Positions 10,201-23,500 of a DNA stretch of 64,000 bases are shown one piece after another. The stretch's first letter is position 1. Each line of letters opens with the position of its first letter. The notes beneath the pieces were generated by a model. It did no database searches, was not told where the DNA came from, and saw only the letters and a program-made list of their open reading frames with translations. Source of the DNA: Numida meleagris (taxonomy: Eukaryota; Chordata; Aves; Galliformes; Numididae); NCBI RefSeq assembly GCF_002078875.1, contig NC_034414.1, positions 33,072,608 through 33,136,607 of the forward strand, in the 5' to 3' direction. A program made the translations under genes and the position numbers.

Positions 10201-11830
10201 TCATATTTACAATGGCGTTGCTAAAAGCAAGGGCACAACTTTGTAACGTGTAGTTATTTGTACAGAACATATAGCCAGTGCTATTGCTACAGCTGATAGG
10301 ACAGAATCGCTATTAGCATGTCATCTGTGGAAGATTCCTAACTTTTTTATCCAATTTTTTCTTTGCAAATAAATTGACATTTTGGGTACACAAGACAGAA
10401 GGAAAGACAAAAGAAGAAGAGACTCCATAGTTCTTAAAAAGACTTTAATGCTAGTTTTCGGTGTATTAGCAACTCTAAATTCCCCTGGTAATTAGTTGCA
10501 TTAAAGTTGTGTAAAGAATAAAGAGTGTGAGTTAGGGTATTGACTAAAACTATTCATCACCTTGTTAAGTGAACGCTCTTTTTGCTAGATCTGACTGCCC
10601 TGAGAGAGGCAAGCCTCCTGCAGCAGGCCCAAGTCCAACCAGTAGAGGTTGAGTATGTGTTCTATGTATGTGCACAAAAACAGCACATGCTTGTATATGC
10701 AATATACAAAACAGACACAGAGAGCATACATGGCACAGCAGCAGCAGCCTCATCCTGCTGCCCTCTCTGGCAGCACCTTCACCTCAATCAGGGCATAACA
10801 ACCAACAGGTGCTTCAAGTTTTGCTCACTGGGGCTGAGGATCTCCTGGGATAGCCCTGGGACAGACCTGGGCAGAATGTCCCTCCCTGAGTCTTTAATTT
10901 TGGTTTACCAGCTACTTTTGTGCTTCTGCTCTCCTCTGAGCTTGTGGAAATGGCTTTTTTGTGGGTCATTGCTCCTGTGATGGGCTTGGAAGAAGATGGT
11001 TGAGAGTATTCCACTTGCTATTGTATCTCTGTTCTTCTTTTTAAGCGTGCAGATGAGCTTTTAGCACATAAAATCTTCTATCGCATTTATCTGTGGCTTT
11101 TGGAATTTTTACCATGCCACTGTGGGAGCTTATGACAGAAGCACATAAAAGGAAAAGTACTAAAATCTCCTTTGCTGTATCCATGCAAGATCCTGCACCC
11201 TACTGCAAACTGTCAAGGTTGTTTCAACTAACACTGGTAAGCTTTGTAAGAAGAATCTGAGCTGTGCAAATACAGAAGTTTTTATTTATTTTGCAAGGGT
11301 TAGTCAGCCACTTTATACCTGGGATGTCATTTCTTTCATCAGCTCAATGAAAGAGTCTCAGAGTAACCTAAGTGCAAGCTGATGTCACAGTTGCTAAGAA
11401 ATTCACCCCAACGTCTCTTCTCAAGGGGAACTGAGAGCTGGGGTAGGTGACCTCTTAAATCATCTTAGCTGGTTCTTCTGCAGTACTGGTCAGCAGCCTT
11501 AGATCTGTTTTTCAGTCACCAAAGAAACTTCTGTCCTTCATAGTGTGTGATAAATTGTTTTTCTGGATTGAGACATTAGGTTCTGTAGCCCTGCTCCAAA
11601 TCTATTACTGAAATCAATGGGAAGAACACTATAACTTCTGTACAAACAAGGGATTTTTATGAGCTAGTGTTCTTTTGATTAGACATAAACCCTACAAGTT
11701 TTTATCTAGAATTTTCATCTTGGAAATGTAAAACTTACCCTTTTATCTACATTGCTCTTCCCATGTTTTTTTTATTCACAACTCTGTTATTGACAGTATA
11801 TATTTAAAGTTTTGACTGCTCTGTTTCTGA

Positions 11831-11855
11831 TTTCACACATTTTGAATGTGTGAAA
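11831..11855. repeat. Perfect inverted repeat, 11-bp arms
   Basis: TTTCACACATT at 11831-11841 and its exact reverse complement at 11845-11855 are separated by three bases. It could be a protein-binding site or a chance hairpin; no neighbouring gene explains it. Confidence 0.6.
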
Positions 11856-12081
11856 ATATATGTGAAGGTCTTGTTGGTTGTGTTTTGTTTCCATTCATTT
11901 TGTTAATCTGATTAATTCAAATACTAGTTTGTATTTCAATCCTTACATTTGTAACTCAGTTTCTTTTTCTTAGCTCAGTGGTTGTTGGTAGTCATGGGAA
12001 AAACTAGTTTAATGCAAAAAAAAAAAAAAATGCCTCTTACAAATGCTCTGTTAGAACCTCAGTAATCATACATATGGTAAA

Positions 12082-12330
12082 TGTTGAGTCACGGTCTGAA
12101 CCACTGATTGAGAACCTGGGGAAAGAGCCTGGTCAGCCCCCGGGTACACAGGTGAGGCTAATTCACCTGTGCAACCGGAAGGGGTGGAGCCTGGCTCCAC
12201 CTCTCTTAGTCCCCATTTAAGGGCTGACTGCCACTCTGGGAGGATCCCTTTCTGGAGATCTCTCCTTTGTGGAGTCTTCCCCTATGAGCCTAGATCTTTG
12301 GAGACAGGTGAGTAGTCTTTCTTCCTTCCC
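12082..12330 (+). mobile_element. LTR-like dispersed repeat, copy 1
   Basis: This shares an ordered set of blocks with 20341-20550: a TGTTRAGT start, a CTGAACCA-TGATTGAG block, a hairpin (12147-12171), a GAAGGGGTGGAGCC block, a TATA-like ATTTAAG (12215-12221) and a splice-donor-like GTGAGT at 12308. The TG start and internal promoter-like order suggest a solo LTR or retroelement 5' end. The family name is not known to me and the right end is not certain; weak similarity may continue into the T-rich tract ending in GCAG at 12466. Confidence 0.55.
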
Positions 12331-15300
12331 TTATAATGCCTTTCTGTTGCCGTAGTTTCTCTGCCATTACACTTCTTGTATCACCTTTCTATTGTGTTGA
12401 TTTTTCTGATTGTTACATCATGTATCTGAATATTTTTCCCTGTTTTTTTTTTTTTTTTTTTGCAGGTGGCAGGTCTGGGCTGAAGTACTGTGCAGCAGGC
12501 AGCTGCTCGTTATCTGTCCTCTTGCAAAGAAAATGCAAGAGATGCGGTATGTGCTGAGCAAATATGAGGACGTAAACACTTGAGTAAAAAAGAATGTGTA
12601 GAAATATCGGCAGTATAGCTTGCCCGTGGTGGTCTTAACCTTGCTTCCCTTCACCAGCATGCAGATTAGTTTGTAGACTTGGTTCAGACTCTCATTTTCA
12701 CAATGTAAAGTGAGAATGGAGTCAGGTGCTGTTTTTACAAGTAAGCAGTATCAAAGAAAATATAATTCTGATTGAATTTATTCTGTTGTGCGAATCCTGC
12801 AGCTGCGTGTCAGTATGAACAGTATGGCACTTCAAAATGAGTATGACAGCTGTCTTTTTCTTTATTTCAGTCATGTTTTTTGTCGTCATGCTAGTTCACC
12901 GTTGAGTTATATGCATAAAATTATTTGTGTTTGTGAAGATCTGAGGTTCTGTCAACTCTCTTGGTGTGTTTAGGCTGCCTTTTCAATCTTTACAAAAGGA
13001 GATGGTCTCAAAGATCCTTCTTACTGTACAGATTGCTCCCCTTCCATGTGGACTGCTCTTCAATAGCTGGTTAGCCATGGGATTATTTTAGCTTCATTCA
13101 GGTGACCTTAAATGGTAAGGACAAAAACACTCACCAAGCAAAGTAAGTGGCTCAGCCTCATAGCACAGCCGAACATCTTGTCATAGCAAAATTTAGTTAC
13201 CTTTAATTCAAGAATTGCATTGTGCAGCTCCTTCTGCTGAATTTAGCAGTTACTCCTATTTATAGTTACTCCACTGACCTGAACATACCCTGAGAAAACG
13301 TGTACCTCTCTCCCTGTAAGACGTTTTCTTCTAGGCCTTGCTGTCACTCACTGTGAGGACTACTCCTATGCTGCATACACAGGCAAGCTCAAACACTGTT
13401 ATGAGCCTAACACTGGTGCCAAAAAAACTCAGAGCTGTTAATGTCTGCCTACTACCATCCTCCTGAGGCTCATGTGTTCAGCATTAATAAACTCAGGTTT
13501 CAATTTACCCTGCTGCAGGCAGTTTAGGGATGCCATCCTCCGATCTGTGTGTTTTCTGTGAATCTTTAGATCTTGTGGTGGATCTACACTGTCATAAATA
13601 GGGGAGTTGTGGAGTAAAGACTATTTTCTGCCCCCCTCTCCTGCAACTAAATCCTCCTGATAGACAATGAGGTCTCAGTTTAATTTTTATGAAGATATTC
13701 TGCGTTGTACATTACAATCAAAACTAAAATAATAAGCTCAAATATGTATGCCCATTTACTGCAGCATATTTTAGCTGCTTTTATACTTTTTTTCACTTTG
13801 TTTCCTTCCATGAAGTTGTGGGAATGTGGTTGATTGTTTTTTAAACAAACTGTACTGTCCTTTGACATCTTGTATGCAAGTAAAAGTCCGTGGATGATGT
13901 TGGAAAAAAAATAGCAAAGATAACTTACAAAACATGAGGAAAATCTGCAGCACAGTCAAGAATAAAGCTTATAAAAACATTCAAGCCCTAATAATAAGGC
14001 TAAAGGTACAACAGTCTGTCTAGTGTTCTGCTCTTAATGGTGAGTGAATCCTTGTTCTTCATAATTCCCAAGCTATCCAAGCATCTGTTTGATAGCTGAT
14101 ATGTGGACTACAAAGATGAATGGTAATGAAATTGGCCAAGCTGGGTTAGTTAAAGTAAGTGACCTAGAACTCTGTGACTGAACCACATCAATATAATTCA
14201 GTCTCCTACTATCTAGCATCCTTGTAACAAAGCAAAATGACCAAGAGACTTCCTGTGGTGTTTCTTAACAGCTGAGAGCCGTTTGAGATTTTTTAAATGT
14301 AATTGATTCAAGTTTCCCTAAGTCAAATAGCTCTTTTAAAAACTGGTGCTCTGAATCAGTTTTTTGAGGTTAAGAGCTTGTAATTAAATGAATTTCACTC
14401 ATACTACCCCAATCCTCTGTCTTACAGTACTGAAAAAAAAGGAGTGAACTGAAAAGAAAATAGCACCAATTCTTTCAGCTTTATGCTTACACAGGTGATT
14501 ATGACTCTACAAACACCCTGTGAAAATGAGATGAGAACGAAGAGAGAATTAAACACATAAATATGTTTTTTTTTAAAAAAAAAAAGTGATGGAGAGACAT
14601 GGGGAGCATTTCTTGTTCAGGATTTGTCACAGTGGAGGATTATCATCTAGTCTTGGATGAGGCACGAAGTTCAAAGCCTGACAGCCACCTGGGAACTGTG
14701 CTACCAAGCAGAAGGTTAGCAGAAACTTTGAGCTGGGAAGGGAAATACTGAATTCCCTGAATTGTTATATTCTTCCTGCATTATGAAACTTGTGAAAATT
14801 TTATAGAACCCTTCTGCATGGAGCCAGCTCTTGATGTTGAAAATCATTTGATTTAGGGTGCAGAATTTGCTTCAACTTTGTTTAGAACTTGGTTTAGAAG
14901 TCTGGAGGGTACGACGACTATCTAAAACGCAGGACAAAAAGAATCCATTTGAATCCTGGCTCATTAATTGGCTCTAATCCTCTCTGTGCAACCAAAGGAT
15001 GCTTTCAATACAGTAATGTGTAATTTCATCAGCTATCCTAAGCAGATGAATAGAAGTGAATATTTTTATGCAGAAATCTTGAAGGTGAAAGAATGGAGCA
15101 TTCCTAAAATATTCTCCATATGTAGCACTGTGACACCTGGGAACTTGGTATCAGGGGTAAAAGTGAGATATGCAGCTGATTGCAGCATTCTGTAATAACA
15201 ATTTTAATCAGTAGATTACCATTTCACAGCTTTGCAGATCCACCTTTTCTAACTGCCAAATAAAGTTTTGTTCCTAGGGATTAATCAGTTGTAATCTTTA

Positions 15301-18300
15301 AATTCCTGTCTTTCTCTTCCATTAAAAACACAGATATAAGGTTGTGTGAATACTGATTTTTGTGTGGAAAAACTGCAATTTTTCAATGGTTGTGAAATTC
15401 AGTTTTCATATTTCTAAGTGACTGTTCATTCAGTTGAAGATAGTCTTTCCTTTGTTTTCTTCTAATTGCTTTCTATTTATTTATCATATTTTTTATTTGG
15501 GATGAAAATTTCTTTTGTTTGTATAATCTTGGAATAAATTTCAGCCTTCCTCCACAGATGAAAATATATCTTTTTCATAGAAAATTCCTTGTGTAATGAA
15601 ACTGACCAAAGTACTGGATAAAAACGTCTTTAGTTTGAATTTTGATTAGGTTCACAGAAGAAATATTGTTAGAATTAAATTGCAGGAATAAACAAGGTGG
15701 TGAATATTGATACCTATCCTTGATGTGGCCATGAAATCATGATTTTCTAATTAAATTATACCTTGATAAAATTCAAGAAGTAGACAATGATACTCTACCA
15801 TGTATACAAGATACTTGTTAAGCATAGCTGTAATTTACATCTGATTACTTTTTGAACACGTATGTTTGTACAAACCTATTGATTTTCTGTTGCTATCTGT
15901 GGGTGTCTTAGAGTATAATTTGATCTGGTGACTTCGTTTGCTGCCACAGAAGGTAACAAGATTATTTTGATAGGAAAACCCACAGGGAGTAAAATGCATA
16001 TATCTGTCTGAATTAATGTAAGTATTGAAGGATGGGATTTAATGATGAAACGCACTCTGTTCTCCGGTAAAAACAGGTACCAGATGGTATGCATAGCAAA
16101 ATATGTTTGCTCTATACCTGTGGGTTTTACAGTAAAATGCAACCTTCCTAACAGCTGGCATACCACCTCAGGACATCTGAAAGTGCAAAAAGCAGACAGA
16201 TACTATCAGATTACAGAAAACTACTTTGAGTAGTTTTTAATCTTAATTTTGTATTGACAGTGGCATGGAATAGTTAGGAACACCAACAACATACCAGAAA
16301 ATACTGTCTTCATCCAACATTTTATATCTAATTTGTATATTGCTGGCTGTGCAATACCAACTTTCTTAGAATAGCTACAAATGTCATATATAATTTATTC
16401 TGTACTTTCCATTGCTAGATAGAAAAAAAAATAGTTATCTAAAAATGTGTTGACATGCTAGCTTATATATAAATAATAAATACTTTTGTACAATTTCCTA
16501 AGGGAGTTGTCAGAAGAAAGTCAACAATAACCTACAGTATCCTTTTTCAGTAGAGGTTATATATACAGCATTCATTGTTTCCATTGAACACAAGGTCTAA
16601 ATAAGCCTATACTATCAGTAACTCAATAGAGTTAACATATGGAACTGCATGGATATAATTATATATACAAAGCTGTATTTGAACTTTTGGGGAAGTTATG
16701 TTTATAGTAGTAGTACTACTAAAATGTAGCAGTAGCAATACTATAGTGAAAATAAGCCTAATTTTCTTGGGCTATTTAAGATTTGTTACAAGGACAGCCT
16801 TCATCTTAAAACTTAATTTAGCTTAACGATCTCCTCAGAGCACTTTAAAGTGCTGTGAGACTTTTATTTACAAACTGGTAAATTCTACAGTATACTCAGT
16901 TCCAGCTTAAAAGTTCTTAAAATGTCCAAATTCTATTCTGTACAGACTGAAGTGGTTGTAGTGATGTGGTTACATTAGTTAATATTTTTCATATCTGGCA
17001 TCTGTCTAGAATATAAAAGTATCTCCTTTAATTTAGGTAACGGATTTCTTCTGAATAAGGAAAGCTGGGGTTTACTTGATGTATTGTACTGCCTGGTTAA
17101 GTATTCTGTAGCTGGAAATGTGGTAGAGAGGCTGGTGACCGTGCTCGATTGATTTTTTATTTTTTTTTGACTCCCTGTTCCAAATGAACAAACAAGAGCA
17201 ATTAAGAACTAGGTGAGAGGAGACAAAATGCAGCAGTAACTTTAGTGCCACACTGGTTGTCCTAATGGATCTGGTGGAATCTCTGCATGTACCTTCTGAA
17301 GAACACATATACCAATTGCCATTCAAGTGGCTTGCGATCTGGTTGTGGATTATAGTTTGAAGACCCTCAAAAGAGACAGAAATATTTGGTCAGAACAGCT
17401 GCAGTCTTTACCCTACAATTGTGTCTTAGTTCTGAAGAGATTGGTCTGAGATAATGTCATGCTTTCTTTTTTTTTAGGGACATTGAAAATAATATAGGAA
17501 AATGGAAGGAACATCACTAGACCAAGGAAAAATGAAAGCTCGAATAGGAATATTTGCAGGTTAAATATGCTGCGATACTACAGCCTGTGAATTTGGATAT
17601 TTATTTAGTTAACCTTATTAAGCTTAGCAGGAGCTAAAATCTCATTTTCTTTCATTAACATATTTTGCTCAATGGAAGACTTTGGGGAGGCAGTACCACG
17701 ACATTTATAAGAATTATTCCTTTGCAGCAACATTTTTCACATGCTTAATCTGAAAAATCAAAAGCCTAAAAAAAATCTCAGCTTTAGATATGCAGTTCTT
17801 GGAGCATGAGTGTTATTTAGACTGTCTCATTTTCTCCTTAATCACTTATGCCTGAAAATTATTTTTTCCTGAAGAAAGTTTTTGCTCTCTTCCTTGTACT
17901 CTCAGGAGACGTAGTTTCTTGCAGTTTTGATGATAACACTTTTATGGATATTATTATAATACCTGTTGCTTCTAAGCACAGCAGTCAACATTCAAAATTA
18001 AAAAAAAAAAACAAAATGAAATGATGTACCATTCTCAGATGAACCAGTGTCTTAGTTCAGCACATAACCTACTGAAAGATCATGCTGCACTTGTAAATCT
18101 TTTCTTGATTCAGTCTCTAAATGAAACAGTATTCTTTCTTTCCTTCTATATGAATACATAAAATAGGACAGCAGAAATTTACTACTTGAAAACCTCTTGT
18201 TTTTGTACGTTTTCATATATCTTGGTCACTAAATAGGCTGTAACAGTTTTTACTTTTTTATGCTAAAAATCAAAGCTGTTTGGTCAGAAGCCTGGTTCTG

Positions 18301-20340
18301 CCGAATTCAGTACAGTGTTGATCAGGAAACCTGCAATTCTGCTAAGAATAATTTTATGGTCAGTCTAACCTTGCATCTTGGGGGCAGATGGACTTATGTG
18401 CCAGAGCACTAACTTGCTAAATCGCATACGCTAGTTCTCTGTGATATGTTTTAAAGACTGTTTTAAAACATCGTTTATTCAAGCAAGTGATGTAAATAAT
18501 TAATAACGGGGGGGGGGGGAAAAGCAAACACGGGATGGGTGGGTGAGGGCACAGGCAGGTCAGTAGACTGAGATCTTCCTTCTTGACAGGCAGTTAAAGC
18601 CCACTGAGACACAAAGAAGCAGCCCAATGATCTTTGTTCCTTTTGGAGCCTCCTATCTTTCTCCTGTCTCAGTGAGAGAACGCTGCTCATCTACACAAAT
18701 GAGTAGATCTGGGGGGGGAGGATGCTTGTTTGTTTAAACCAGATTCTCTGAAGCACTATTCTGAGCCTGGCCAGAGCAGAGTGTTACTGTTTCTATTCAA
18801 ATTTGAGGAGTATGAGGGGCAAGTTAATTTCATACTGCAGGTTGTGCTGCTTCCTCAGAACTGTCAGGAGCCTTGTGGCCTTGCAGGTAGGTGGCAGATC
18901 TGATTTGATAACAACTGACTGAAGAAGGGCAACTGAAGAGGTAATGACAACTCTACTCCCACCCTTTCAGGTGGGAAAATATCTCTTTGGGGAGGAAATA
19001 CTAACTTAAACTGATTTAATGTTTTCATTGTTCTTGTGAGGAAGGGGTTTTAACACCTGTGTTTTATTGGTATCTGGAGGAAAAGAAAATCACTATGAAT
19101 TTGGCCTCTTAAATGACTGAATGTTACCTTCAAGCTGATAGTATAAGGATTGCCAGAAAAGGTGAAATGCAGTGAAGGTGGAAAAAAAATCCTGTCCTGT
19201 TTTACTGTGGACAAGAACATCTCGTTGCACTTCATGTCAGTGCAATAAACAAAGATTCTGTGCTTAACTTTGGAGCTAATGTGCTCTTAGTACATAAAAA
19301 ATCAAGACTTCACAGGCATATTTGGCGAGTAAGGGTTCTACATCAGTGGTTAAAAAGGGAGGAACTCAACTGTTACCTCAATTCATTCTTCTGAGTAAAA
19401 ATAAACTGTTACATCAGTGTTTGTAATTAATGTCACACATGCATATTTACTGTGAAATTCCCACATCATTCATCGTCTAAAAGAAATTGAAATATCCTGA
19501 AATAAGAGTACACTAATACAGGTGTGGAGAAATTCTGCTGCTTTGCAACAGAAATAACAAGGTCAAGAACAGAGGTGTGGATTTAGTGGTCCTTGTAAAG
19601 AGAGGTCCCTTGTCACTCTTTCTAATGAGCTGGATTGTTGGATAAAAGTTCTACCACAAGTATCATGCCCAAACTAAGCAACAAACTTCATACAAATTAT
19701 AGTGAAAGTATATGTGGAAGAAAACTTTACAATTAATGATCTAACATACGAAACACACAAAGATAATCTTATCAATTAAATAGTTCTGTGTGAATTGGAG
19801 CTGTAAGAAGAGTATCTGGAGTTTTCTGGGACTATCAACTTTCCTCCTGCAATTTCAAAAGCTTCTCATATCCCCTTCCCTGATAATCTTCTCTTTGACT
19901 GTGGGCAATTGAAATGTTTCAGATATACACTTCAGTAGCTATAGATTCCTCTGAAACATCATTTATTTTAGAATAATTTTTGCCTTATTTGGTAATTCTT
20001 TTTGTGTCTTTCTGCATACTAGTATCTGTATCTAGATCTGAGACTTTGACTCACCAAAATAGCCTGCTGGTAGAACTTCGATTAATCTGTTTCTCCTCCC
20101 ACAATATCCCAAAGCTAGTGTTATGAAATATTTCAACTGAAGAACTTCTCCAAACAATAGGAAAACACAAAATATGCTGAGAACTACTGAGAAAATATAT
20201 TCTGTGAAAGAAGTTTCCTTTTTCAGTATATCAACTTCAAAATTTCCGAAACATAGAAAGTTCAAACAACTTAAAATATTTTGGATTTAAATGTGTCTGT
20301 GTAGAACAGTGTAAAAACAACTGAGGTAATATAGTGGAAA
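12331..20340. other. Gene-free AT-rich stretch
   Basis: No supportable gene is seen. A T-run ends at about 12461 and is followed by GCAG, which looks like a splice acceptor after the LTR-like repeat. A 14-bp palindrome TAGTAGTACTACTA lies at 16708-16721. A G-rich cluster lies at 18508-18549. The remaining open frames are short and featureless. Confidence 0.6.
18508..18549 (+). repeat. 12-G run plus G-quadruplex motif
   Basis: An uninterrupted run of 12 G (18508-18519) is followed by four GGG runs at 18532-18534, 18537-18539, 18541-18543 and 18547-18549, with loops of 2, 1 and 3 bases. A further run of 8 G lies at 18711-18718. This is unusual in such AT-rich surroundings. Confidence 0.75.
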
Positions 20341-20550
20341 TGTTAAGTTATGGCCTGAACCAGTGATTGAGCACCTGGTGGGAAGGCAGGGCCAAGCCAG
20401 GGGAGCTCAGGTGCAAGCAATACACCTGAGTGACCAGAAGGGGTGGAGCCAGGATCCACCCCTTCCCAGACATCATTTAAGAGTTGGCAGTAGGGGTGAG
20501 GGTATTTTGTTGGAGATCCCTGCATAGCTGAGGCCTTTGAAAAGTAAGTG
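20341..20550 (+). mobile_element. LTR-like dispersed repeat, copy 2
   Basis: This is a diverged relative of 12082-12330 in the same orientation, about 8 kb downstream. It keeps the TG start, the CTGAACCAGTGATTGAG block, a hairpin (20406-20430), AGAAGGGGTGGAGCC, a TATA-like ATTTAAG (20475-20481) and a donor-like GTAAGT at 20544. A pyrimidine tract ending in ACAG at 20580 follows. The copies differ too much to be the two LTRs of one recent provirus and nothing retroviral was recognised between them. Two separate insertions of one family are more likely. Confidence 0.55.
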
Positions 20551-23500
20551 GTATTTCTCCTTTTTTTTCTGTGTCTACAGCTGCTTCATTTAGGCTTATT
20601 CTCATTTGCTGCAGCCAAAGACTTTGTCACTCCTCTATTATCACTGTGCTTTCCATCACCTTACAGCATTACAGGTTGAGATTGTGTGAGAAATGTAAGT
20701 CTCCAAAGCAATCTATATATGTCATCATTCAGAATTCAACATCTAGACACAAAAACATAAATCCACGCTATCTATAGTGATCTAGAGCTTAAAAAAATCA
20801 GTGACTTCCAGTGGTTTGAAAGAGGATATGCGTAACAGGTAAAGGTAGGATATATTAGGAAGAAAGCACCTGTTAATGCTGCTCATAGAGATAAGAAAAT
20901 CCAGATCATGAAAATTAGGTTCTGGTTGTGATTTCTTGAAAGGCTGAATGCAATAGATTGCACCTTAGCAGTAGGTACATTGGGACCGTTAGCTAACTTA
21001 GAGTAGCTAATAAAGGAAGGAAAAAAAAAACAGGAGTTGTTACATGTGAGACACATCAAGGAATTTTGTAATATCACATTGTTAAAATGTACTTAATCTG
21101 AGAGTAGCCAAAGCATGAAGAAACATATTGATGATGAAACACAGCATGAGTCTGTTTGTAGAGAGACAGGTTTTCATTCTTCCTTCGTGTAATATTCTGC
21201 AGGAAGGAATTAAATTTAAGATATGTTTATTGTGCTAGCATGATTTAATATTTGTTTTAAATATTTAACATTGAGAGGCCAAACTGAATAAAGCAAAATA
21301 ATCAGAATGCAAAGAGGGCAATGAATATATAAGATCCAGGCTCAGCATAACAGATAGTCCAAGGCCCAAAGGAGGATGATACAAACTCCTTAAAATCTCT
21401 GGTTTACACAACAAATTTTTTGTGTGTTCATTTGAAGAAAAAAAAAAAGCTGATTCAGCAGGATATTAAATCTCTTCTGCAGTTTAAAATTATGTGCTAT
21501 TGCACAATTTCAAGTAACTCTTAAACCATCTTTATAAACCACACTGACTGAAACAGATGGATGTGTAATTCAAATAATGAGCTGGATCCTCTCCCTGTAG
21601 CAGTCAATTATACAGGTTTTTCTCCAATACAGTCTTCAAGAGACTAAGATCTTTCTCTATGAATAGATCACCTGAAATGACCTTGCTTAGGCAGTGTCAG
21701 AGCCAGAATGGGACAGTAGGGTATATATCTTGCTACATTTAAAAAGCACAAAAATATTGTTTAAGAACAATTGTATCTGACAATGTTTACGTTTAATCTG
21801 TCCTCAGTACTTATTACTGGGGTCTTTGAAAGTTATGCTTTATCTAGATAAACTGCCTAGAGACATCTGATATCTAAACATGAATGTCGTGCGAAGTATT
21901 CCAGTACCCTTGTACTTTGCTGAGAAAATAAGGACAATGAAGGCAGTAAACTCCTTTCATTAACAATAAATGACAGTCTCTAAGCAGTAAGAACTCATGA
22001 TAAAGATTTAATTTGCATCTAACACTGCACATGAAATCATCTAAGGACCTGTCCAGAAGTATGTGTAGAGTGTTTGTCTAAGGTATATCTCTTCCATTGT
22101 GCTTGCTAAGAAGAACTCTGAAAAATATTTGAGACAGGACAAGATAAGAGAGTAGGAAATTCTATCTGTAAAACCATTTGGCAGTGCCATAGAAATTTCC
22201 CTGGGCTCATGGTGAGGCATCAGTAACAAAATTGTGTGAACTGTATCTGAAGATGTGGATACCTCATTAGACAAGTGAAGCAAACTTGCTAACGTTGGAT
22301 AGGAGCTTCAGCACTCTTCATATATGTTAACCGCACCAGGAATCACTGAGGGGAAAAAACCAGGCTGCTTGTCTTTGGTTTGCAAAGTTCTCTTAAGGGT
22401 AAAATTTGTGTAGCTCATGGAGTAAGTAAATCCTAGAAAACCTTGTGAAGGCCGTGCTGTAGGCTGAACCTTGTCAGGAAACAACTTGCCTGCCTTCCAA
22501 CAGAAAAATTCTTGCCCACCACGGAGCAGCTCGAAAAGTGAGGAACAAATCAATTTCTGTTCTATTTCATATGACCTACTGGTATGTGAATATAAACATC
22601 GATTATATGTAGCTGTGGTCATGATGGTGTGTAACTCAGGAGCAAGAGGAAGCTGAAAACTAGATGCGCAGTTAAAACCAGACGACCAGATGAAATTTAA
22701 AGTTGTTTTTTTTTTTTGCAAAGGGATGGGATATAAAATGTTAGACTTCATAATCTAAACTTATTTAAATTATTTTCTTCATAAAGAGACATGAAAAGTC
22801 TGTAGAACTATTGTGTTACATGATATCTGTGAAATAACTTTTTTGTATAACAGTTTTGAAATTGTTTACTGATTATGAAGCATTCAAATGTGTTGAATTG
22901 ATTAAATAAAACTATGGATATGCTCTGACTCATATAAATGTAATTAACGATTGTATTAGTGCATTCTGAACATACTATCATTTTTGTGTACATTCATGTT
23001 CAAAAGGATGCATATCAAATGAAAACAAAATCTTTGTAAATGATGTGGAAAAGGATTTTTTTTTTTTTTATTTTGGGATGAGAGGCAGTGCTTTCATTTC
23101 TGGCTCACTGGAGGATCATTACTTTACTTTTCTCTTGATATCTTAGTATTTTATGTCATTCAGGACAGTTAACACTGCCAAGTAATACCTTTTGGAGCTC
23201 TGAGCATTGTCACAAGGTAAAAAGAATTTCTGTCATTAAGTGCAGTGAGGTTAATCATAAAACATTGTTCTCTGTTCATTCTCCTTGATTCCATACTGGG
23301 GCATTTGTCTTGGATCTGCTGGAACTGAAGTGAAGGCTTTGGATTAGATTTGGTGATTTACAGTAGCCATATCCTCGACTGACCCCTTCTCTTTCCACAG
23401 CTTGTATTCTCTTTATGAAGCAATTGGTTCAAATTCTACTCTCCATCTGGTCTCATAGCTGCAACTGTCTCTCAGGCATCCCTTTGGAAGACATTGGTTT

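Larger units (their letters stand above)
2723..12081. other. Gene-free AT-rich flank
   Basis: No coding exon, RNA gene or clear transposon was recognised. All open frames are short, AT-rich and without family motifs. Simple repeats include an (AAAC)n stretch near 3552-3568, AT alternation at about 4853-4899, TTTA units at about 7239-7265, and a short perfect hairpin at 11831-11855. The part from 10582 to 10980 is more GC-rich, with a 132-codon open frame I do not recognise. Confidence 0.6.

Noticed and set aside
12082..20690. The two LTR-like repeats as the ends of a single provirus
   Set aside because: They are strongly diverged and no gag, pol or env similarity was seen in the 8 kb between them.
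22308..22751. 147-codon minus-strand frame
   Set aside because: No recognisable domain, no splice or promoter context, and composition like the flanks.
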